This document shows, piece after piece, positions 1-12,026 of a DNA stretch of 64,000 nt. The position numbers and the translations under genes were made by a program. Under the pieces are notes generated by a model that worked only from the letters and a program-made list of their open reading frames with translations, had not been told where the DNA came from and searched no databases. Numbering within the stretch: the stretch's first letter is position 1; each line of letters opens with the position of its first letter. This DNA comes from Cephalotus follicularis (lineage: Eukaryota > Streptophyta > Magnoliopsida > Oxalidales > Cephalotaceae), in assembly GCA_001972305.1 (NCBI GenBank), contig BDDD01001970.1, positions 242,725 to 306,724 of the forward strand, read 5' to 3'.

Positions 1-433
1 CAAACACATGTAGTGTAAGTCTCATAAAAATCTCTTGAAGACTGAAATAAATAAATCATTAATCGATGATGTGCTTAGATGCATCAGTTGCATATGACCC
101 TTTAACTGAACTTGGATTAATTAATTATCCGATGATGAATATATTTTAAGATATTATAATAAAAATACATTTGAGATATATTCGGAGGTCAAGGAGATTT
201 TATGTTACAAACATAGGTAGTGTAAGTCTCATAAAAATTCGTTGAAGGCTAAAATAAAAAACGCTAGTCCTCGGGAATGATGTAAATTATAAACCTGAGA
301 CCGCGGCTACACTTGCATGCTTATGTGTCATTACATTCACCCATTTATTTTCATTTTTTTGATTTCATTGTATCTTTGTATTTATATTTTTAAGAATCAA
401 TTACATGGAATTACATGAACTGGACATAATATT
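1..433. repeat. Unclassified AT-rich sequence with a direct repeat
   Basis: No gene is visible. About 50 bases at 1-50 recur with minor changes at 208-258; both contain TAGTGTAAGTCTCATAAAAA-type sequence. This gives a spaced direct repeat with a period of about 207 bp. The right boundary is where homology between the two LTR copies of the next element starts (434 matches 7358), so this stretch replaces the missing first part of that 5' LTR. It could be a different mobile element cut by the window edge. Confidence 0.4.
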
Positions 434-1808
434 GTCTCTAATGATTCTCAGACCCTTGTATGAATAGTTTTGTGTCTTTTAGATTGTTGTGCTTCAAGGG
501 GGAGTTTGACTTAACAATCTTTTCGTAAGTCTTTTCTGTAAGCGCATAAGGTACGGATATTCTGCTCTTTGATACTCTCTTCAACTTTATCGAGTGAAAA
601 TCAGTTTTGCTTTTATTATATGTTTTTTGTTTTATGAACTCGGTTATGTTTATGAATTTGATATGTTCTGGAAAATAAAGTCGGTTTTGACATTTTATGA
701 ATTTAATATTCCTGACTTTATACGTATGTTACGATATGTTATGAAATGATCATCTCTTTATAATGGAAAATAAATGAGTTGATATTCTGATTATGAAATG
801 TAAGTTATGATATCGTTTGTGAACGATTTTTGAATATGTCTTGAAAAAGCATATTTTATGTGTTTCTGAATTGATTATGATAAATCAATATTTTCGAAAT
901 GATTAAATACTGAGTATTTGTACCCACATATGGGGCGTACCATAGGCATGTCGTAGGTCTGGCACGGGACATGACACTTTCGTAGCGGTGTGATTAGTCT
1001 ACGACGTCTCTCTGTGTTATGAATAAATCCCATGAGGTGGATTTATGGATCCGCTATGTATGATAGAGGTGTATGAATCGATTCTAGTTTATGGCATGTG
1101 TGATACGATATGCAATATGTGATATGATATGATATGATAATTGACTTGTGTAGTGCCATACATCTCAATTCTAATGGGCATGTGGAATTAGCGCCTCCCT
1201 TGCCATATATGTTTCTGATATGTGATATGTAAGTGGCTTAGTATGAATTATGAAATCGTGATTTTGATATGTTTCGTATATGTTTCGAAAGTTATGGAAT
1301 TGGGTTTTATGAAGTTCGGAAATGAACGTTTAAATAGTTTACTGCTTAGGATTTCTGTTACGAGTTTTATTGAAATCTTATTGCTTTTAAATTACCGTTT
1401 ACTGTTTTATATTCTTTATCTGTACTGAGGTTTGCTTAGCCGTGTTTTTGTTTCCATGCGGCAGGTTATTAGGAGCAGCGGGTGAATGTGTGAATGAGAG
1501 TTGGCCACCTTTATATCATGGATTCCTAGGAGTGTGATCCCTATGTGTTTTCAGTTAGAGTTGGTCATGAACTATAAGATACTTTTGGTTTATGTTTTAA
1601 TAATTAACCCTTGGAACATGTTTTAGGTTTTTCTTAATATGTTAAGTTTTCAATATGTTTTTCAGACATGTTATGACTGCCACGTTTTTAGCTAATAAAG
1701 TTATGCCTATGTTATGTTCAGTTAAGTTATGCTATGTTCAACTATGTTTTGTTAAGTTATGATCCGTATTATGACCTGTGACGACTTCCGCCGTCCGGAG
1801 GTGTTACA
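434..1808 (+). repeat. 5' LTR (3' part only) of a Ty3/gypsy chromovirus-like element
   Basis: This 1.37-kb stretch matches 7358-8733 nearly end to end, with scattered substitutions and a constant offset of about 6924. It ends in GGTGTTACA at 1808, and a primer-binding site starts six bases later. Its left side is truncated: the second copy has at least several hundred more bases of LTR upstream. It contains a short GATAT-rich run near 1115-1140. The small ORF at 1222-1428 recurs in the other LTR with many changes and is not a gene. Confidence 0.85.
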
Positions 1809-1813
1809 GATTA

Positions 1814-1825
1814 TGGTATCAGAGC
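1814..1825 (+). other. Primer-binding site, tRNA-iMet type
   Basis: TGGTATCAGAGC lies six bases after the LTR end. It is the usual primer-binding site complementary to the 3' end of initiator tRNA-Met in plant LTR retrotransposons. Minus-strand DNA synthesis would start here. Confidence 0.92.
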
Positions 1826-1965
1826 AATAGGATTGTTTCCTTAGAAGACCTAACTAGGTTTGACCTGTGAGATTGGATAGACATTGGTTAAGCTTTTTCG
1901 TTATAGTCAGTTTGATATGTTTTCTGTTTTCTTTTGGTGTTTCATGTTTGAGTGTCTTTTCGTAG

Positions 1966-3540
1966 ATGGCACGAACAAGGAACGCTTCTCGGAGGACTGC
2001 AACCGCTGAGGCTCGGGAAGTTGGAAATGAGCCTTCTATGGAAGAGTTGGTATGTCAGGCAGTCGCTCAGGAGGTACGTCGTGTGATGGGTCAGCAGAAT
2101 CAGGAACAAGGCCGTAGGGAGTCAGTTGCTGAGGGGAATGCTCCAGCTGATGTTCAGTTGGGAAGGGAAACTGGAGACAGGACTGACACACATGTTTATA
2201 TCTAGCTTGAGCGATTCCAGAAATAGATGTCGCAGTCTTTTATCTCAGCCGTGACTCATGTGGAAGCTGAGTATTGGATTGCGCATATGGACAAGATCTT
2301 CGATGTGCTTGGCTGTGGTGACGAGCAGAAGGTTAGGTTGGCTGCTTACAAGCTTGAGGGTGATGCTCAGAAGTGGTGGAAGACTATGGGTTTGGCTAAG
2401 GGTGGTAACTACATTGATGCTTTGACTTGGTCAGAGTTCTGTTAAGTCTTCTATCAGCAGTATTTTCCTGCTGCTGATAAGGAGACTTAAGCCAAGGAGT
2501 TCATAAACACAAGACAGAAAGTTGGAGAATCGGTCACGGAGTTTCTGACCCGTTTCACTAGGCTTGCTGGTTTTGCTGCGTCCGCAGCGGGGACAACACT
2601 GGAGCAGACTGAGAAGTTCAAGTGGAAGCTGCACTATCAGCATAGGGGTAAGCTGATTAATACCAGGTTTGCTGATGTTTCTGAAGTGGCTAATGTAGCA
2701 AAGAATATAGAACTGGAGCGGCTAGACTTCCAGGATTCTCAGGGGCAAGGTTCTGGACAGCATGGAAAAAAGAAATGGCAAACGAGGAAGTAGGAATGAT
2801 AATCGGGGACAGCAACATCCGGGTAATGATCCGGAGCAGACACAAGAAGCTGGGGATGTTCAGATTGCCAATTGTGATACTTGTGGCAGACAGTATCTAG
2901 TGGGAGTGTGCTATAAGGCCATCGAGGCCTGTTTTGTATGTGGTCAGAAATGGCACTTTGTGAAAGATTGTCCTGATCCTCGTGCGAAGGATAGGAGGGG
3001 AAACAATGCAGAATCTGGACAGCGCAATGTGGGAGGTTGTGTTTTTGCTATCACGACACAGCAGACTGCTAATGCACCAGGTACGGTTTCAAGTTTTATT
3101 TCTGTTGGTAACCGTAGGGCTTATGTCGTATATGATACTGGATCGACCCACTCGGTTGTAGCGAGGTCTTTTGTTCAGCATCTTAGGATGTCTTCACAGT
3201 TGCTTGATCCGACTTTGGTTCTTTTGACCCCTACGGGGACATCTGTTGTGATATCTGAGTGTTTTTATGCTTGCCCTGTTATTTTTGATAATTGGATTCG
3301 TGATGCGGATCTTCCTCCTATCGATATGTATGACTTTGATATGATTATGGGAATGAAGTGGTTGGTTCGCCATCGAGCTACGATTGACTGTCACGCTCGG
3401 AGGATTCTGTTTGGGGATGTGGATAGACCTGATTTTATTTATCATGGTTCACAGCTGAGAAAAGAAGTGAAGGCTATTTCTTCTTTGAAGGCTCGGAAGT
3501 TGGTGGCTAAAGGCGCTGAGGGTTTCTTAGCTGTTGTGAA
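1966..3540 (+). pseudogene. Ty3/gypsy gag-protease, broken
   Basis: The reading starts at the ATG at 1966 (MARTRNASRR). It continues in one frame through stops at 2203, 2224, 2443 and about 2488 into the capsid core (WIAHMDKIF, AQKWWKTM, VTEFLTRFTRLAG), then shifts frame near 2765. The second part (2762-3540) has a CX2CX4HX4C zinc knuckle (CFVCGQKWHFVKDC) for RNA binding. It is followed by the retropepsin motif YDTGSTHSVV and the typical MGMKWLVRHRATIDC segment. A further frame change at about 3530-3541 joins it to the reverse transcriptase. The product would be the virus-like-particle shell and the maturation protease. With at least four stops and two frameshifts it is dead. The ORF line-up matches the long-LTR chromovirus (Tekay/Del-like) group; the lineage is inferred. 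Confidence 0.88.
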
Positions 3541-6057
3541 GGTGTCTCTAAGGTTGAGCCTCGCCTTGAAGACTATCCTGTGGTTCGGGAGTTTGCATAT
3601 GTGTTTCCGGAGGAGTTACCAGGTTTGCCACCGCAACGGGAAGTGAAGTTTACCATTGAGCTCATTCCTGGGGTGGCACCTATATCTAAGGCACCGTATA
3701 GGATGGCACCACTTGAGTTACAGGAGCTGAAGGAACAATTACAAGAGCTGTTGGATCGGGGTTTCATTCGGCCTAGTGTTTCGCCATGGGGTGCTCCGGT
3801 TCTTTTTGTGAAGAAGAAAGATGGATCTATGAGGCTATGCATAGACTACAGAGAGTTAAATCGAATTACTGTTCGGAATAAATACCCTTTGCCTAGGATT
3901 GATGACTTATTTGATCAACTCCAGGGTACTCGGTATTTCTCTAAAATCGATTTGAGATCGGGATATCATCAGCTTCGGATAAAGGATGAAGATGTGCCTA
4001 AAACTTCTTTCCGTACTCGGTATGGGCATTACGAGTTTCTGGTGATGCCGTTCGGACTTACTAATGCACTGGCAGTTTTTATGAATCTGATGAATCGGGT
4101 GTTTCATGAGTACTTGGATCAGTTTGTGATTGTGTTCATAGATGACATTCTTGTATATTCCAAGTCGAAGGAAGAACATGAAGAACAACTTCGTATAGTT
4201 CTGGATATTTTGAGGAAGAATCAGCTATACGCAAAGTTTTCAAAGTGTGAGCTCTGGTTGGAACAGGTGGCGTTCTTGGGTCATGTAGTTACAGCTGAAG
4301 GTATCTGTGTGGATCCTGCTAAAGTTGAGGCTATTACTAAATGACCGAGACCTACCACAGTGACAGAGGTTATGAGCTTTTTGGGTTTGGCTGGATACTA
4401 TAGATGGTTTGTGGAAGGTTTTTCCTTTATAGCCTTACCACTAACTCAGCTTATGAGAAAGGGAGCTAAGTTTGAATGGAATGAAGAATGAGAAGCAAGC
4501 TTTGAGAAACTGAAGAATGGTCTTGTGTCGGCATCGATTCTTCGTTTACCATCTGGGTCGGGTGGATACCAGATTTACAGTAATGCTTCTAAGAAGGGTT
4601 TGTGGTGTGTTTTAATGCAGCACGGTCATGTAATAGCTTATGCTTCGAGACAGTTGAAGCCTTATGAAGTGAACTATCCTACACATGATCTTAAGTTGGT
4701 AGCAGTGGTGTTTGAGTTGAAGATCTGGAGGCACTACTTGTACGGAGAAACTTGTGACGTCTTTACCGATCATAAGAGTCTCAAGTACATCTTTACGCAG
4801 AAAGAGTTGAATATGCGTCAGAGAAGGTGGTTAGAGCTTTTGAAGGACTACGATTTGAATATTCAGTACCATCCTGGTAAAGCGAAAGTGGTAGATGATG
4901 CACTTAGTCGGAAAAGTTCTGGGAGTATAGCGGCTTTGCTTACTTAGCTGCAGTTGATAGCAGATATGGAGCGGTTGGACTTGAATCTGTTTGTTCGGGG
5001 TTCTGAAGGTTGTGTTGCTGCAATGAATGTTGAGCCTACTCTTGTATCTCGAATTAAGACAGCTCAGAGTGATGATGGTGAGCTTTGGGCCTTAGTCCAG
5101 AATGTTAAAAAGGGTAAACAGTCAGAGTTTCATATGGATGAGCATGGTGTGATATGGTTGGGTAGTCGGTTGTGTGTTCCGGAAGATACTTCTATCAGAG
5201 ATGTTGTTTTGTCAGAGGCACACAGTTCTCCATTTTTTATACATCCAAGTTCTACGAAAATGTATAGAGACTTGAAGAAGAACTTCTGGTGAAATGGAAT
5301 GAAAAGGGATGTAGCATAGTATGTTGGAAGGTGTTTGATCTGTCAGCAGGTAAAGATTGAGCACCAGCGTGCTAGTGATTTGTTACAGCCTTTGGAAGTT
5401 CCAGTATGGAAATGGGAAACCATTTCGATGGACTTTGTTACTGGTTTGCCGAGAACTTTCAGAAGGAACGATGCTATCTGGGTAGTAGTGGATCGATTGA
5501 CTAAATCGGCTAACTTCTTGGCTATTCGAGAGGACTTCTCTATTTATCGTTTGGCAGAGGTGTAGCATGAGATAGTGAGACTCCATGGGACTCCGACATC
5601 CACTGTTTCGGATAGGGATCCTCGTTTCACTTCGCGGTTTTGGAAAAGGTTCCAGAAAGCTTAGGGTACTAGGCTCAGTTATAGTACAGCTTTCCATCCA
5701 CAGACAGATGGGCAGACTGAGAGGACCATCCAAACCTTAGAGGATATGTTGAGGTCTTGTGCTTTGGAGTGGACTGGGAACTGGGACGAGTATTTGAGCT
5801 TGGTGGAGTTTGCATACAATAACAGTACTAGCATCCGTATGGCTCCGTTTGAAGCTCTTTATGGGAGGAAGTGTCGAGCTCTGACATGTTTGGACGAGGT
5901 TGGAGAGGGAGTTATCGAGCGACCCGAACTAGTGCAGATCACTACTGAAAAAGTGGCAATAGCAAGGGAGAGATTGAAGGCAGCTCAATCTCGACAGAAG
6001 AGTTATGCGGACAGACATCGGAGGGATTTGGAGTTCAAAGTAGGTGAACATGTATAT
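3541..6057 (+). pseudogene. Ty3/gypsy pol (RT, RNase H, integrase), 3'-truncated
   Basis: A single frame runs from the [15 protein letters not shown] segment to the integrase C-terminus, interrupted by stops near 4342, 4489, 4945, 5290, 5317, 5563 and 5662. Reverse transcriptase: [32 protein letters not shown], and the intact catalytic core [11 protein letters not shown]. RNase [20 protein letters not shown] and [15 protein letters not shown]. Integrase: the CLICQQ half of the zinc finger, [16 protein letters not shown] and GQTERTIQ, which supply the D, D and E. The protein stops making sense after FKVGEHVY at about 6057. There the rest of the integrase tail, any chromodomain and the polypurine tract are missing. 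The enzyme set would copy and integrate the element; this copy cannot. Confidence 0.92.
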
Positions 6058-7357
6058 ATTTATGTTTTGAAAACTTTATGTTTAGGCTTATGTATATGTC
6101 AATTTTTTTGATAAAAAAAAATATTTTTTAAAACAATTTTACCTCTTTTATAATTCAATTCTCGTTTTCTTTTATTTTAAGATTTCTTATTTTCTATTTT
6201 ATTTTATTTCCTTTTTCTTCCATTGCTTTCCTTCTCTCACCCGAATCCCTCTCTCTCCCAAACTCTATCTCTCCGAAAATCTCTCCCTCTCTTAACTCTT
6301 CACGCGTTTTCTTCCTCTCCTTCCTTATCTAGCCCGAAATTCTATTCCTTTTCTGTTTAAGAATGTGGTTATCACTGTTAGACGCCATTCTCTCTTAACT
6401 TTGCAAGTCACTGCCAAATTCTACAATTTAGAAGTTTGTTTTGTGTTCTTCGATCAGTCTCTGCATCAAGTCAGGTTTGTTATGTCATCTCAAATACCTT
6501 GTTGTTCTGTTGGGTTATGTTTTCCTTTGGCTGGCATTAAGGTTGTGTATTGCTTTGTTTTCTCTTTCCTTTTGTTTTTGTGTACAACCGAGTGATCAAT
6601 AAATTGTGGTGTTTCTCGTACTCTTTCTGTGTCCTTTATACCACTGCAGGTTAGTAATCCTTGCTGTTATGGTTTGTTCCACATTGTTATTTGGCTTTAT
6701 ATACTTATAGGCTGTTAGAGTTTGATTTCAGCCAATTTGATTTCTGTCATGGTTTATGGACCTGTTAATCAGCCTTTAGGCAGTATATATATGTTGTAAT
6801 CTGGTCTTAGAAACTGAAAGTGACTTTTGATAGTAAAATTGGATTAAAATGTGTAAGCATGTGTTTAGAAATCATTCTCTTTTCCTTGAGTTTAGCCACT
6901 GGTCATACGTACATGTTAAGTCCGTGTTTTTCAACTGTCTAAACACCATACAATGTCACATATAAGTGTTTATAGGCTTCTAGTATTGTGGTATTCAAGT
7001 TTGGACAAGTTTCTATGTGGAATTGTTGAAATTCTGCTGTTCTGTCATCCAGAACAGTCGGTTGTTCTTATTGACAGTCGGCTATCTAGCCTTGTGTAGT
7101 CAGCTAATTGTATGAATCAGTCGGCTGCTTTGCTATGCACAGTCGGCTGGACATCTGTCACAATCGACTGCCTACAGTATGGTTTGTGTAGTCGACTGGC
7201 CCTGTTGGATAGTCGGATGCCAAGCTTCCTCAGTTGACTGGTGCTCTCTAACAGTCGGCTGTTTTGTCCAGAAAATTCCTGTTTTCAATTGTTTTGATCC
7301 GTTTGTTCTTCGAATCGATCTAGGTCTATTCTAAACATTATAATGAATCTGTTTTAT
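6058..7357 (+). repeat. Probable first part of the 3' LTR, with unresolved start
   Basis: This sequence lies between the broken integrase and the region shared with the 5' LTR. It has a TATA-like TTTTATAAT near 6148, then a pyrimidine-rich leader (6220-6330) like a retroelement 5' untranslated region. A motif array lies at about 7040-7265. No polypurine tract or TG start is visible at the join, so a deletion probably removed the integrase tail and the LTR start together. It may instead be a separate insertion. Confidence 0.5.
7040..7265 (+). repeat. Degenerate array of CAGTCGGCTG / AGTCGACTGG motifs in the LTR
   Basis: About eight short motifs of the form (C)AGTCGGCTG, AGTCGACTGG, AATCGACTGC and AGTTGACTGG occur every 20-35 bases, separated by unrelated spacers. 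The core AGTCGACT is self-complementary. The spacers do not repeat, so this is not an ordinary tandem repeat. Confidence 0.75.
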
Positions 7358-8733
7358 GTCTCTAATGATTCTCAGACCCTTATATGAATAATTTTGTATC
7401 TTTTAGATTGTTGTGCTTCAAAGGGGAGTTTGACTTAACAATCTTTTCGTAAGTCTTTTCTGTAAGCGCATAAGGTACGAATATTCTGCTCTTTGAAACT
7501 CTATTCGACTTTATCGAGTGAAAAACAGTTTTGCTTTTATGATATGTTTTTCGTTTTATGAACTCAGTTATGTTTATGAATTTGATATGTTCTGGAAAAT
7601 AAAGTCAGTTTTGACATTTTATAAATTTAATATTCATGACTTTATACGTATGTTACGACATGTTATGAAATGATCATATCTTTATAGTGGAAAATAAATG
7701 AGTTGATATTCTGATTATGAAATGTAAGTTATGATATCGTTTGTGAACGATTTTTGAATATGTCTTGAAAAAGCATATTTTATGTGTTTCTGAATTGATT
7801 TTGATAAATCAATATTTACGAAATGATTAAATACTGAGTATTTGTAACCACCTATGAGGAGTACCATAGGCATGTCGTAGGCCTGGTACGGGGACATGAC
7901 ACTTCCATAGCGGTGTGATTAGTCTACAACATCTCTCTATGTTATAAATAAATCAAATGAGGTGGATTTATGGATCCGCTATGTATGATAGAAGCGTATG
8001 AATCGATTATAGTTTATGGAATATGTGATAAGATATGCAATATGTGATATGATATGATATGAGAATTGACTTGTATCGTGCCGTACACCTCAATTATAAT
8101 GGGCATGTGGAATTAGCGCCTCACTTGCCATATATGTTTCTGATATGTGATATGTAAGTGGCTCAATATGAATTATGAAATCGTAATTTTGATATGTTAC
8201 GTATATGTTTTGAAAGTTATGAAATTGAGTTTTATGAAGTTCAGAAATGAACGTTTAAATAATTTACTGCTTAAGATTTCTGTTACGAGTTTTATTGAAA
8301 TCTTAATGCTTTTAAATTACCTTTTAATGTTTTATATTTTTTATCTGTACTGAGGTTTGCTCAGCCGCGTTTTTGTTTCCATACGGAAGGTTATCAGGAG
8401 CAGCGGGGGAATGTGTGAATAAGAGTTGGCCACCTTTATGTCATGGATCCCTAGGAGTGTGATCCCTATGTGTTTTCAGTTAGAGTTGGTCATGAACTAT
8501 AAAATACTTTTGGTTTATGTTTTAATAATTGACCCTTGGAACATGTTTTAGGTTTTTCTGAATATGTTAAGTTTTCAATATGTTTGTCAGACATGTTATG
8601 ACCGCCACGTTTTTAGCAAATAAAGTTATGCCTATGTTATGTTCAGTTAAGTTATGCTATGTTCAACTATGTTTTGTTAAGTTATGATATGTATTATGAC
8701 CTGTGACGACTTCCGCCGTCCGGGGGTGTTACA
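7358..8733 (+). repeat. 3' LTR (3' part) of the first gypsy element
   Basis: This is collinear with 434-1808 and ends in GGGTGTTACA at 8733. The five bases after it are CATCT. A matching target-site duplication would lie at the start of the complete 5' LTR, which is not in the window. The LTR pair differs at many positions, so the insertion is not recent. Confidence 0.85.
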
Positions 8734-9061
8734 CATCTTGTGAATGAAAATACTTAGATATGATTGAATGTTTGTTGACATTTTAAGGCTTAGGCTTTGA
8801 CTTGTTGAAACGATTTAATAACCGCGATTTGCATTACACACATTATTCGATTTTCATGAACCGATAATATGAAAAATAACCGGAAGAGTCCAACTTTTTA
8901 TTAATAGAATGATGATCTAATAACAACTGAGACTAATTGTGAAAAACAATATCTAATGGAGAAAGAGAGAGAGGTCTTAATAACTTTGGATTCCTAAACA
9001 GAAAGAAGAGGTACTAACCACCTCAAGTGCCTAAACAATTTCAACACATCCAAAGTTGTGA
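8734..9061. other. No gene seen; 3' flank of an antisense integrase scrap
   Basis: AT-rich sequence with no motif I can name. On the minus strand it follows the stop codon of the integrase fragment at 9062, so it may be the 3' untranslated part of that Tat-type element. Confidence 0.4.
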
Positions 9062-9560
9062 CTACTGGTAGTACTTTCGCAAATTCTTAGAATTCCATGC
9101 TCTTAGAATGGGTTCTCCCACTAGGGTTTCTAAGGGATATGATCCTAGTCCTGTGCCACAAGTCACCCTGTATGGTCCTTCCCAATTCGGCAAAAGTTTT
9201 CCTTCGTTGCGAGAGTCTGAGCCCTCCAAACACCTTAAGACCAGGTCGCCGACCTTGAATGATCGGCTTTTGGTCTTCACATCATAGTATTTGGCAACAC
9301 GTTATTGATTGGCTGCCATATGAATCTGTGCTTGGTATCTGACCTCATCAAGCATATTAAGGTATGCTCGAAGTCCCTCGTTATTGCGCCCCTGATGGAA
9401 TTATGTAATTCAAAGAGAGGGGATCCCAATTTCAACTAGGATTACAACTTTAGTACCAAACAACAGGTTTAAAGGCGTTTCTTTGGTAGCAGTCCGAGGG
9501 ATTTTTCGATAAGCCCACAAATGTTATAGGGCGGCAGTGTCGTTAAGTTGACTCAACAGC
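9062..9560 (-). pseudogene. Tat-type gypsy integrase C-terminal fragment
   Basis: Minus-strand reading recovers LWAYRKIPRTATKETPLN, then MLDEVRYQAQIHMAANQ, an in-frame stop, VAKYYDVKTKSRSFKVGDLV and GKLLPNWEGPYRV, ending NLRKYYQ-stop. These are the core end and GPF-like tail of integrases from Tat-lineage elements, with small deletions between blocks. The upstream catalytic residues and the rest of pol are absent. It is an orphan scrap, next to an unrelated LTR piece. Confidence 0.85.
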
Positions 9561-9599
9561 CTAAATATGGCCGATTCAGGTAGAATAACGCCTCAGCCA

Positions 9600-10033
9600 C
9601 CATCAAAAAGAGAATAGCTAATCTTCTAGACCAAGACTGGCCCTAACCGCGATGAAATCGATGGCGGAGGGGCAACGACAGTGGCCACAGGGGAAAAAGA
9701 AAGGGGAAGAAAGGAGAAGAAAAAGGGAGAAGAAGGATACCTGGCAGTGGAGGTCACGCCGTCGCCATGTTTCCCGGCCTCTGGCACCTCGCCCGGTGTC
9801 TCTCTCCCGTTCTCTGCATCTCTCTCGCTTCATCTCTCTGTCTCGTCTCTTTCCTCTCTCACGGGCTCTTAGCGCCCGTGTCCTCTGTTTCTTTTAATTT
9901 GTTTTGCCTGGCGCGTCTAGCGCCTTCTAGACGCGCCCGACGTTTTTTTAACAATAACAATACTAATAAAAATATTATTATTATACTCACTGTTTTGTAC
10001 GCTCAATTCCAAAATGTGACACGGGGTGTCACA
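9600..10033 (-). repeat. Probable 5' part of a gypsy LTR (antisense)
   Basis: On the minus strand this begins TGTGACACCCCGTGTCACA, an LTR-like TG start. It runs through an AT-rich piece, a strong hairpin (9910-9937) and a purine/pyrimidine-skewed block (9680-9880). Short overlapping ORFs here (9618-10069) occur on both strands and follow the base skew, so I do not call them genes. It ends near the integrase scrap without a visible second LTR end. Confidence 0.45.
9910..9937. other. Perfect 11-bp inverted repeat
   Basis: The arms GGCGCGTCTAG and CTAGACGCGCC are separated by six bases (CGCCTT). The stem is GC-rich and stable, inside LTR-like DNA. A T-run (9945-9951) follows on the plus strand. 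In a nuclear genome this should not be read as a bacterial terminator. Confidence 0.85.
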
Positions 10034-10395
10034 AATGCACACCTCTCATCCCCTTCCTTCAGCGCCTGAAAGTGAGCGAAAATAGAGAGAAAGAGAGGTT
10101 ATTCCACCACTGATGAGCCGGGAAGAGAAGCTTGGGAACCAGAGCTTGGAGCCTGGACTTGGAGTGACTGAACCGGATCTGGAAGCTTGGAGAAGCTACT
10201 AATCAATAAAGCTTAAAGAGGTGGACTTCGATTCCTAACTTGGAATCAAAGGTAGGGTTATGACATGTTTATGAATATATAGAATGCATTTGTGTTATGA
10301 TAGCTTGTCTGTTCTTGCATGTGGATGCTAAGCTGTTGAATCCATGCTTGCTTGAATTGATTTGTGGACTGCATATCCTGTTATGTATGATTTTC

Positions 10396-10800
10396 GTCGA
10401 CGCCAATGTTTACACGTTAACGCCTTGCCGAGATAGGCGACAGTTTACCTATTTATGTTTGATTCTTATCGACGCCAAGGAAGGATAACGTTGACGTTCA
10501 AAGCTACTGCTTTAGGAAACGTCGACGCCAATAGGTGACGTTGACGAGTAAGGTTCTTACCTTATCGCGTCGATGCTAAAGAGAAATATTAACGCTTAAG
10601 GTTCCTACCTTAATGCGTTGGCGTCTAGTGGTAGTGTTGACGCCTATATACACGTTGACGCCTATGATACACGTTAACGCCTTAAGAACAGTTGATGATA
10701 TCCTGTTTGTGCACTGTTACACATTTACGCCAATAGAGGAAACATGTTGATGCCTAAGATACACGTCGACGCCTAAGGAACACGTTGACGCCATACTGGA
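10396..10800 (+). repeat. Degenerate array of GTCGACGCC / GTTGACGCC / GTTAACGCC motifs
   Basis: About fifteen motifs of the form (C)GTYRACGCC(T/A)A occur within 400 bases in the same LTR, with non-repeating spacers. Typical examples are CGTCGACGCC, CGTTGACGCC and CGTTAACGCC. The hexamer GTYRAC is self-complementary in its GTCGAC and GTTAAC forms. Confidence 0.8.
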
Positions 10801-11510
10801 CAGTAGATGATTTTTATCTTGTTTATACTTGATTTTACTGAAATTGACTAAATTATTGTCATGCATTGCATATCATGAAACAATTACTATTTACTGTTTT
10901 CAAGGACTGAGTGCTAGATGCACAAACTACTGTTTACTATTTTCAAGGAACTGAGTGCTATATGCACATTTTACTGTTACTGTTTACAACTGAGTGCTAA
11001 ATGCACAAACTACTGTTACTGTTATCTTGTTCTCTATGAGAACCTACTGAAAGTGTTACTGCTATTTTGTCCCAATTGAGGACCATTGATACTGTTTACT
11101 GTTTTACTATTTTCTCTACAAATGAGATCAACTGTTTTATTACATTATATATGTAAGCACTGTATTGACTGTGATTGATAGTTGCTGATGGTCTAGTGAT
11201 CGGAGTGTGTCACTGACTACGGCGGTGAGCCTATGTGCCAGGAGTTTATGGCTAGAGCTTATTCATCAAACTTATCTGCAACGCAGATCTTGCACTGTTA
11301 GCTGCCCGCCAAGTGCCGGTAGTACTGTTTACCTCCTATCATCAGCGGAGTGGGGTGATAGCTAGGTGGCTCATCGTTGGCTAGGGGTTAGCGGCGGTTG
11401 ATGCCCACTATTGGTCCTCGGACAAATACTGGACTAATTGGTTGTACCTTGAGCAGTATTCTTGATAACTGATTGAATGAAGCCACTTGGCATGATTGCT
11501 AATATATATC

Positions 11511-11511
<1 letters not shown>

Positions 11512-11572
<61 letters not shown>
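11512..11572. repeat. (AC)n-(TA)n microsatellite
   Basis: An uninterrupted AC dinucleotide run (11512-11554) passes directly into a TA run (to 11572). It lies inside the LTR. Confidence 0.97.
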
Positions 11573-11995
11573 ATGTTTTAAAGATATAAACTGCCATGCA
11601 TGATTGCATTTATATATTTATTTTCATGCATATTGCCTACTTAGCCAAGTGATAACAACGGCTAATACCTACAATTACAGATTGACGAAGGAAATTGGAC
11701 AAGTGCTGCTGAAGCTTCATTGGAGATCTTCCCTTTTAAGGTTGTCATATTGTATTGTAATGAGTCATGCTTCACTACGTTATGCTTACATTTCCGATAT
11801 GTAATATATAATATGTACTGTATTGAACTTGAGCAAGTAGTATGGGCTGCGTGCATATGCGTTTATATAATCCAGTATGAATGATTGCTTCCGCTAAAGT
11901 TTTAAATTGTTTTAGATTTTGATAATACTGGATTAAACTGATAACCATGTGTCATTTATTAATTTAATATTAATGATTTGAAGTGGGGTGTGACA

Positions 11996-12026
11996 ATTGG
12001 CTTATGCAATAATCTCATTATTGCCA
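11996..12026 (-). pseudogene. Copia RNase H scrap between two LTRs
   Basis: Reading the minus strand across the solo-LTR insertion site gives a stretch resembling the copia RNase H segment YCDNxGAxAxAKE (here Y-G-N-N-E-I-I-A-stop-A-N). This short piece is therefore the leftward continuation of the antisense copia element, cut by the LTR ending at 11995 on one side and the LTR starting at 12027 on the other. Confidence 0.55.

Larger units (their letters stand above)
10034..11995 (+). repeat. Gypsy LTR, left end uncertain
   Basis: The right end is clear: GGGGTGTGACA at 11995, joined to copia RNase H sequence. The left end meets an antisense LTR start at the inverted repeat 10015-10033. No matching 5-bp target duplication was found (right flank ATTGG, left CGGGG), so the LTR is probably 5'-truncated. 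Contents: a motif array (10396-10800), repeated 'ACTGAGTGCTAxATGCACA' units at about 10905-11010, and a microsatellite. Confidence 0.6.

Noticed and set aside
1222..1428. Small ORF repeated at 8147-8353
   Set aside because: It lies inside the two LTR copies; the changes between copies are not biased to silent sites as far as I can see.
9927..9955. Hairpin followed by T-run as a transcription terminator
   Set aside because: Rho-independent terminators are bacterial; this is plant nuclear DNA.
9618..10069. Several overlapping ORFs rich in R, E, S and L
   Set aside because: Purine/pyrimidine skew gives open frames on both strands; the sequence is LTR-like and no protein family is recognisable.
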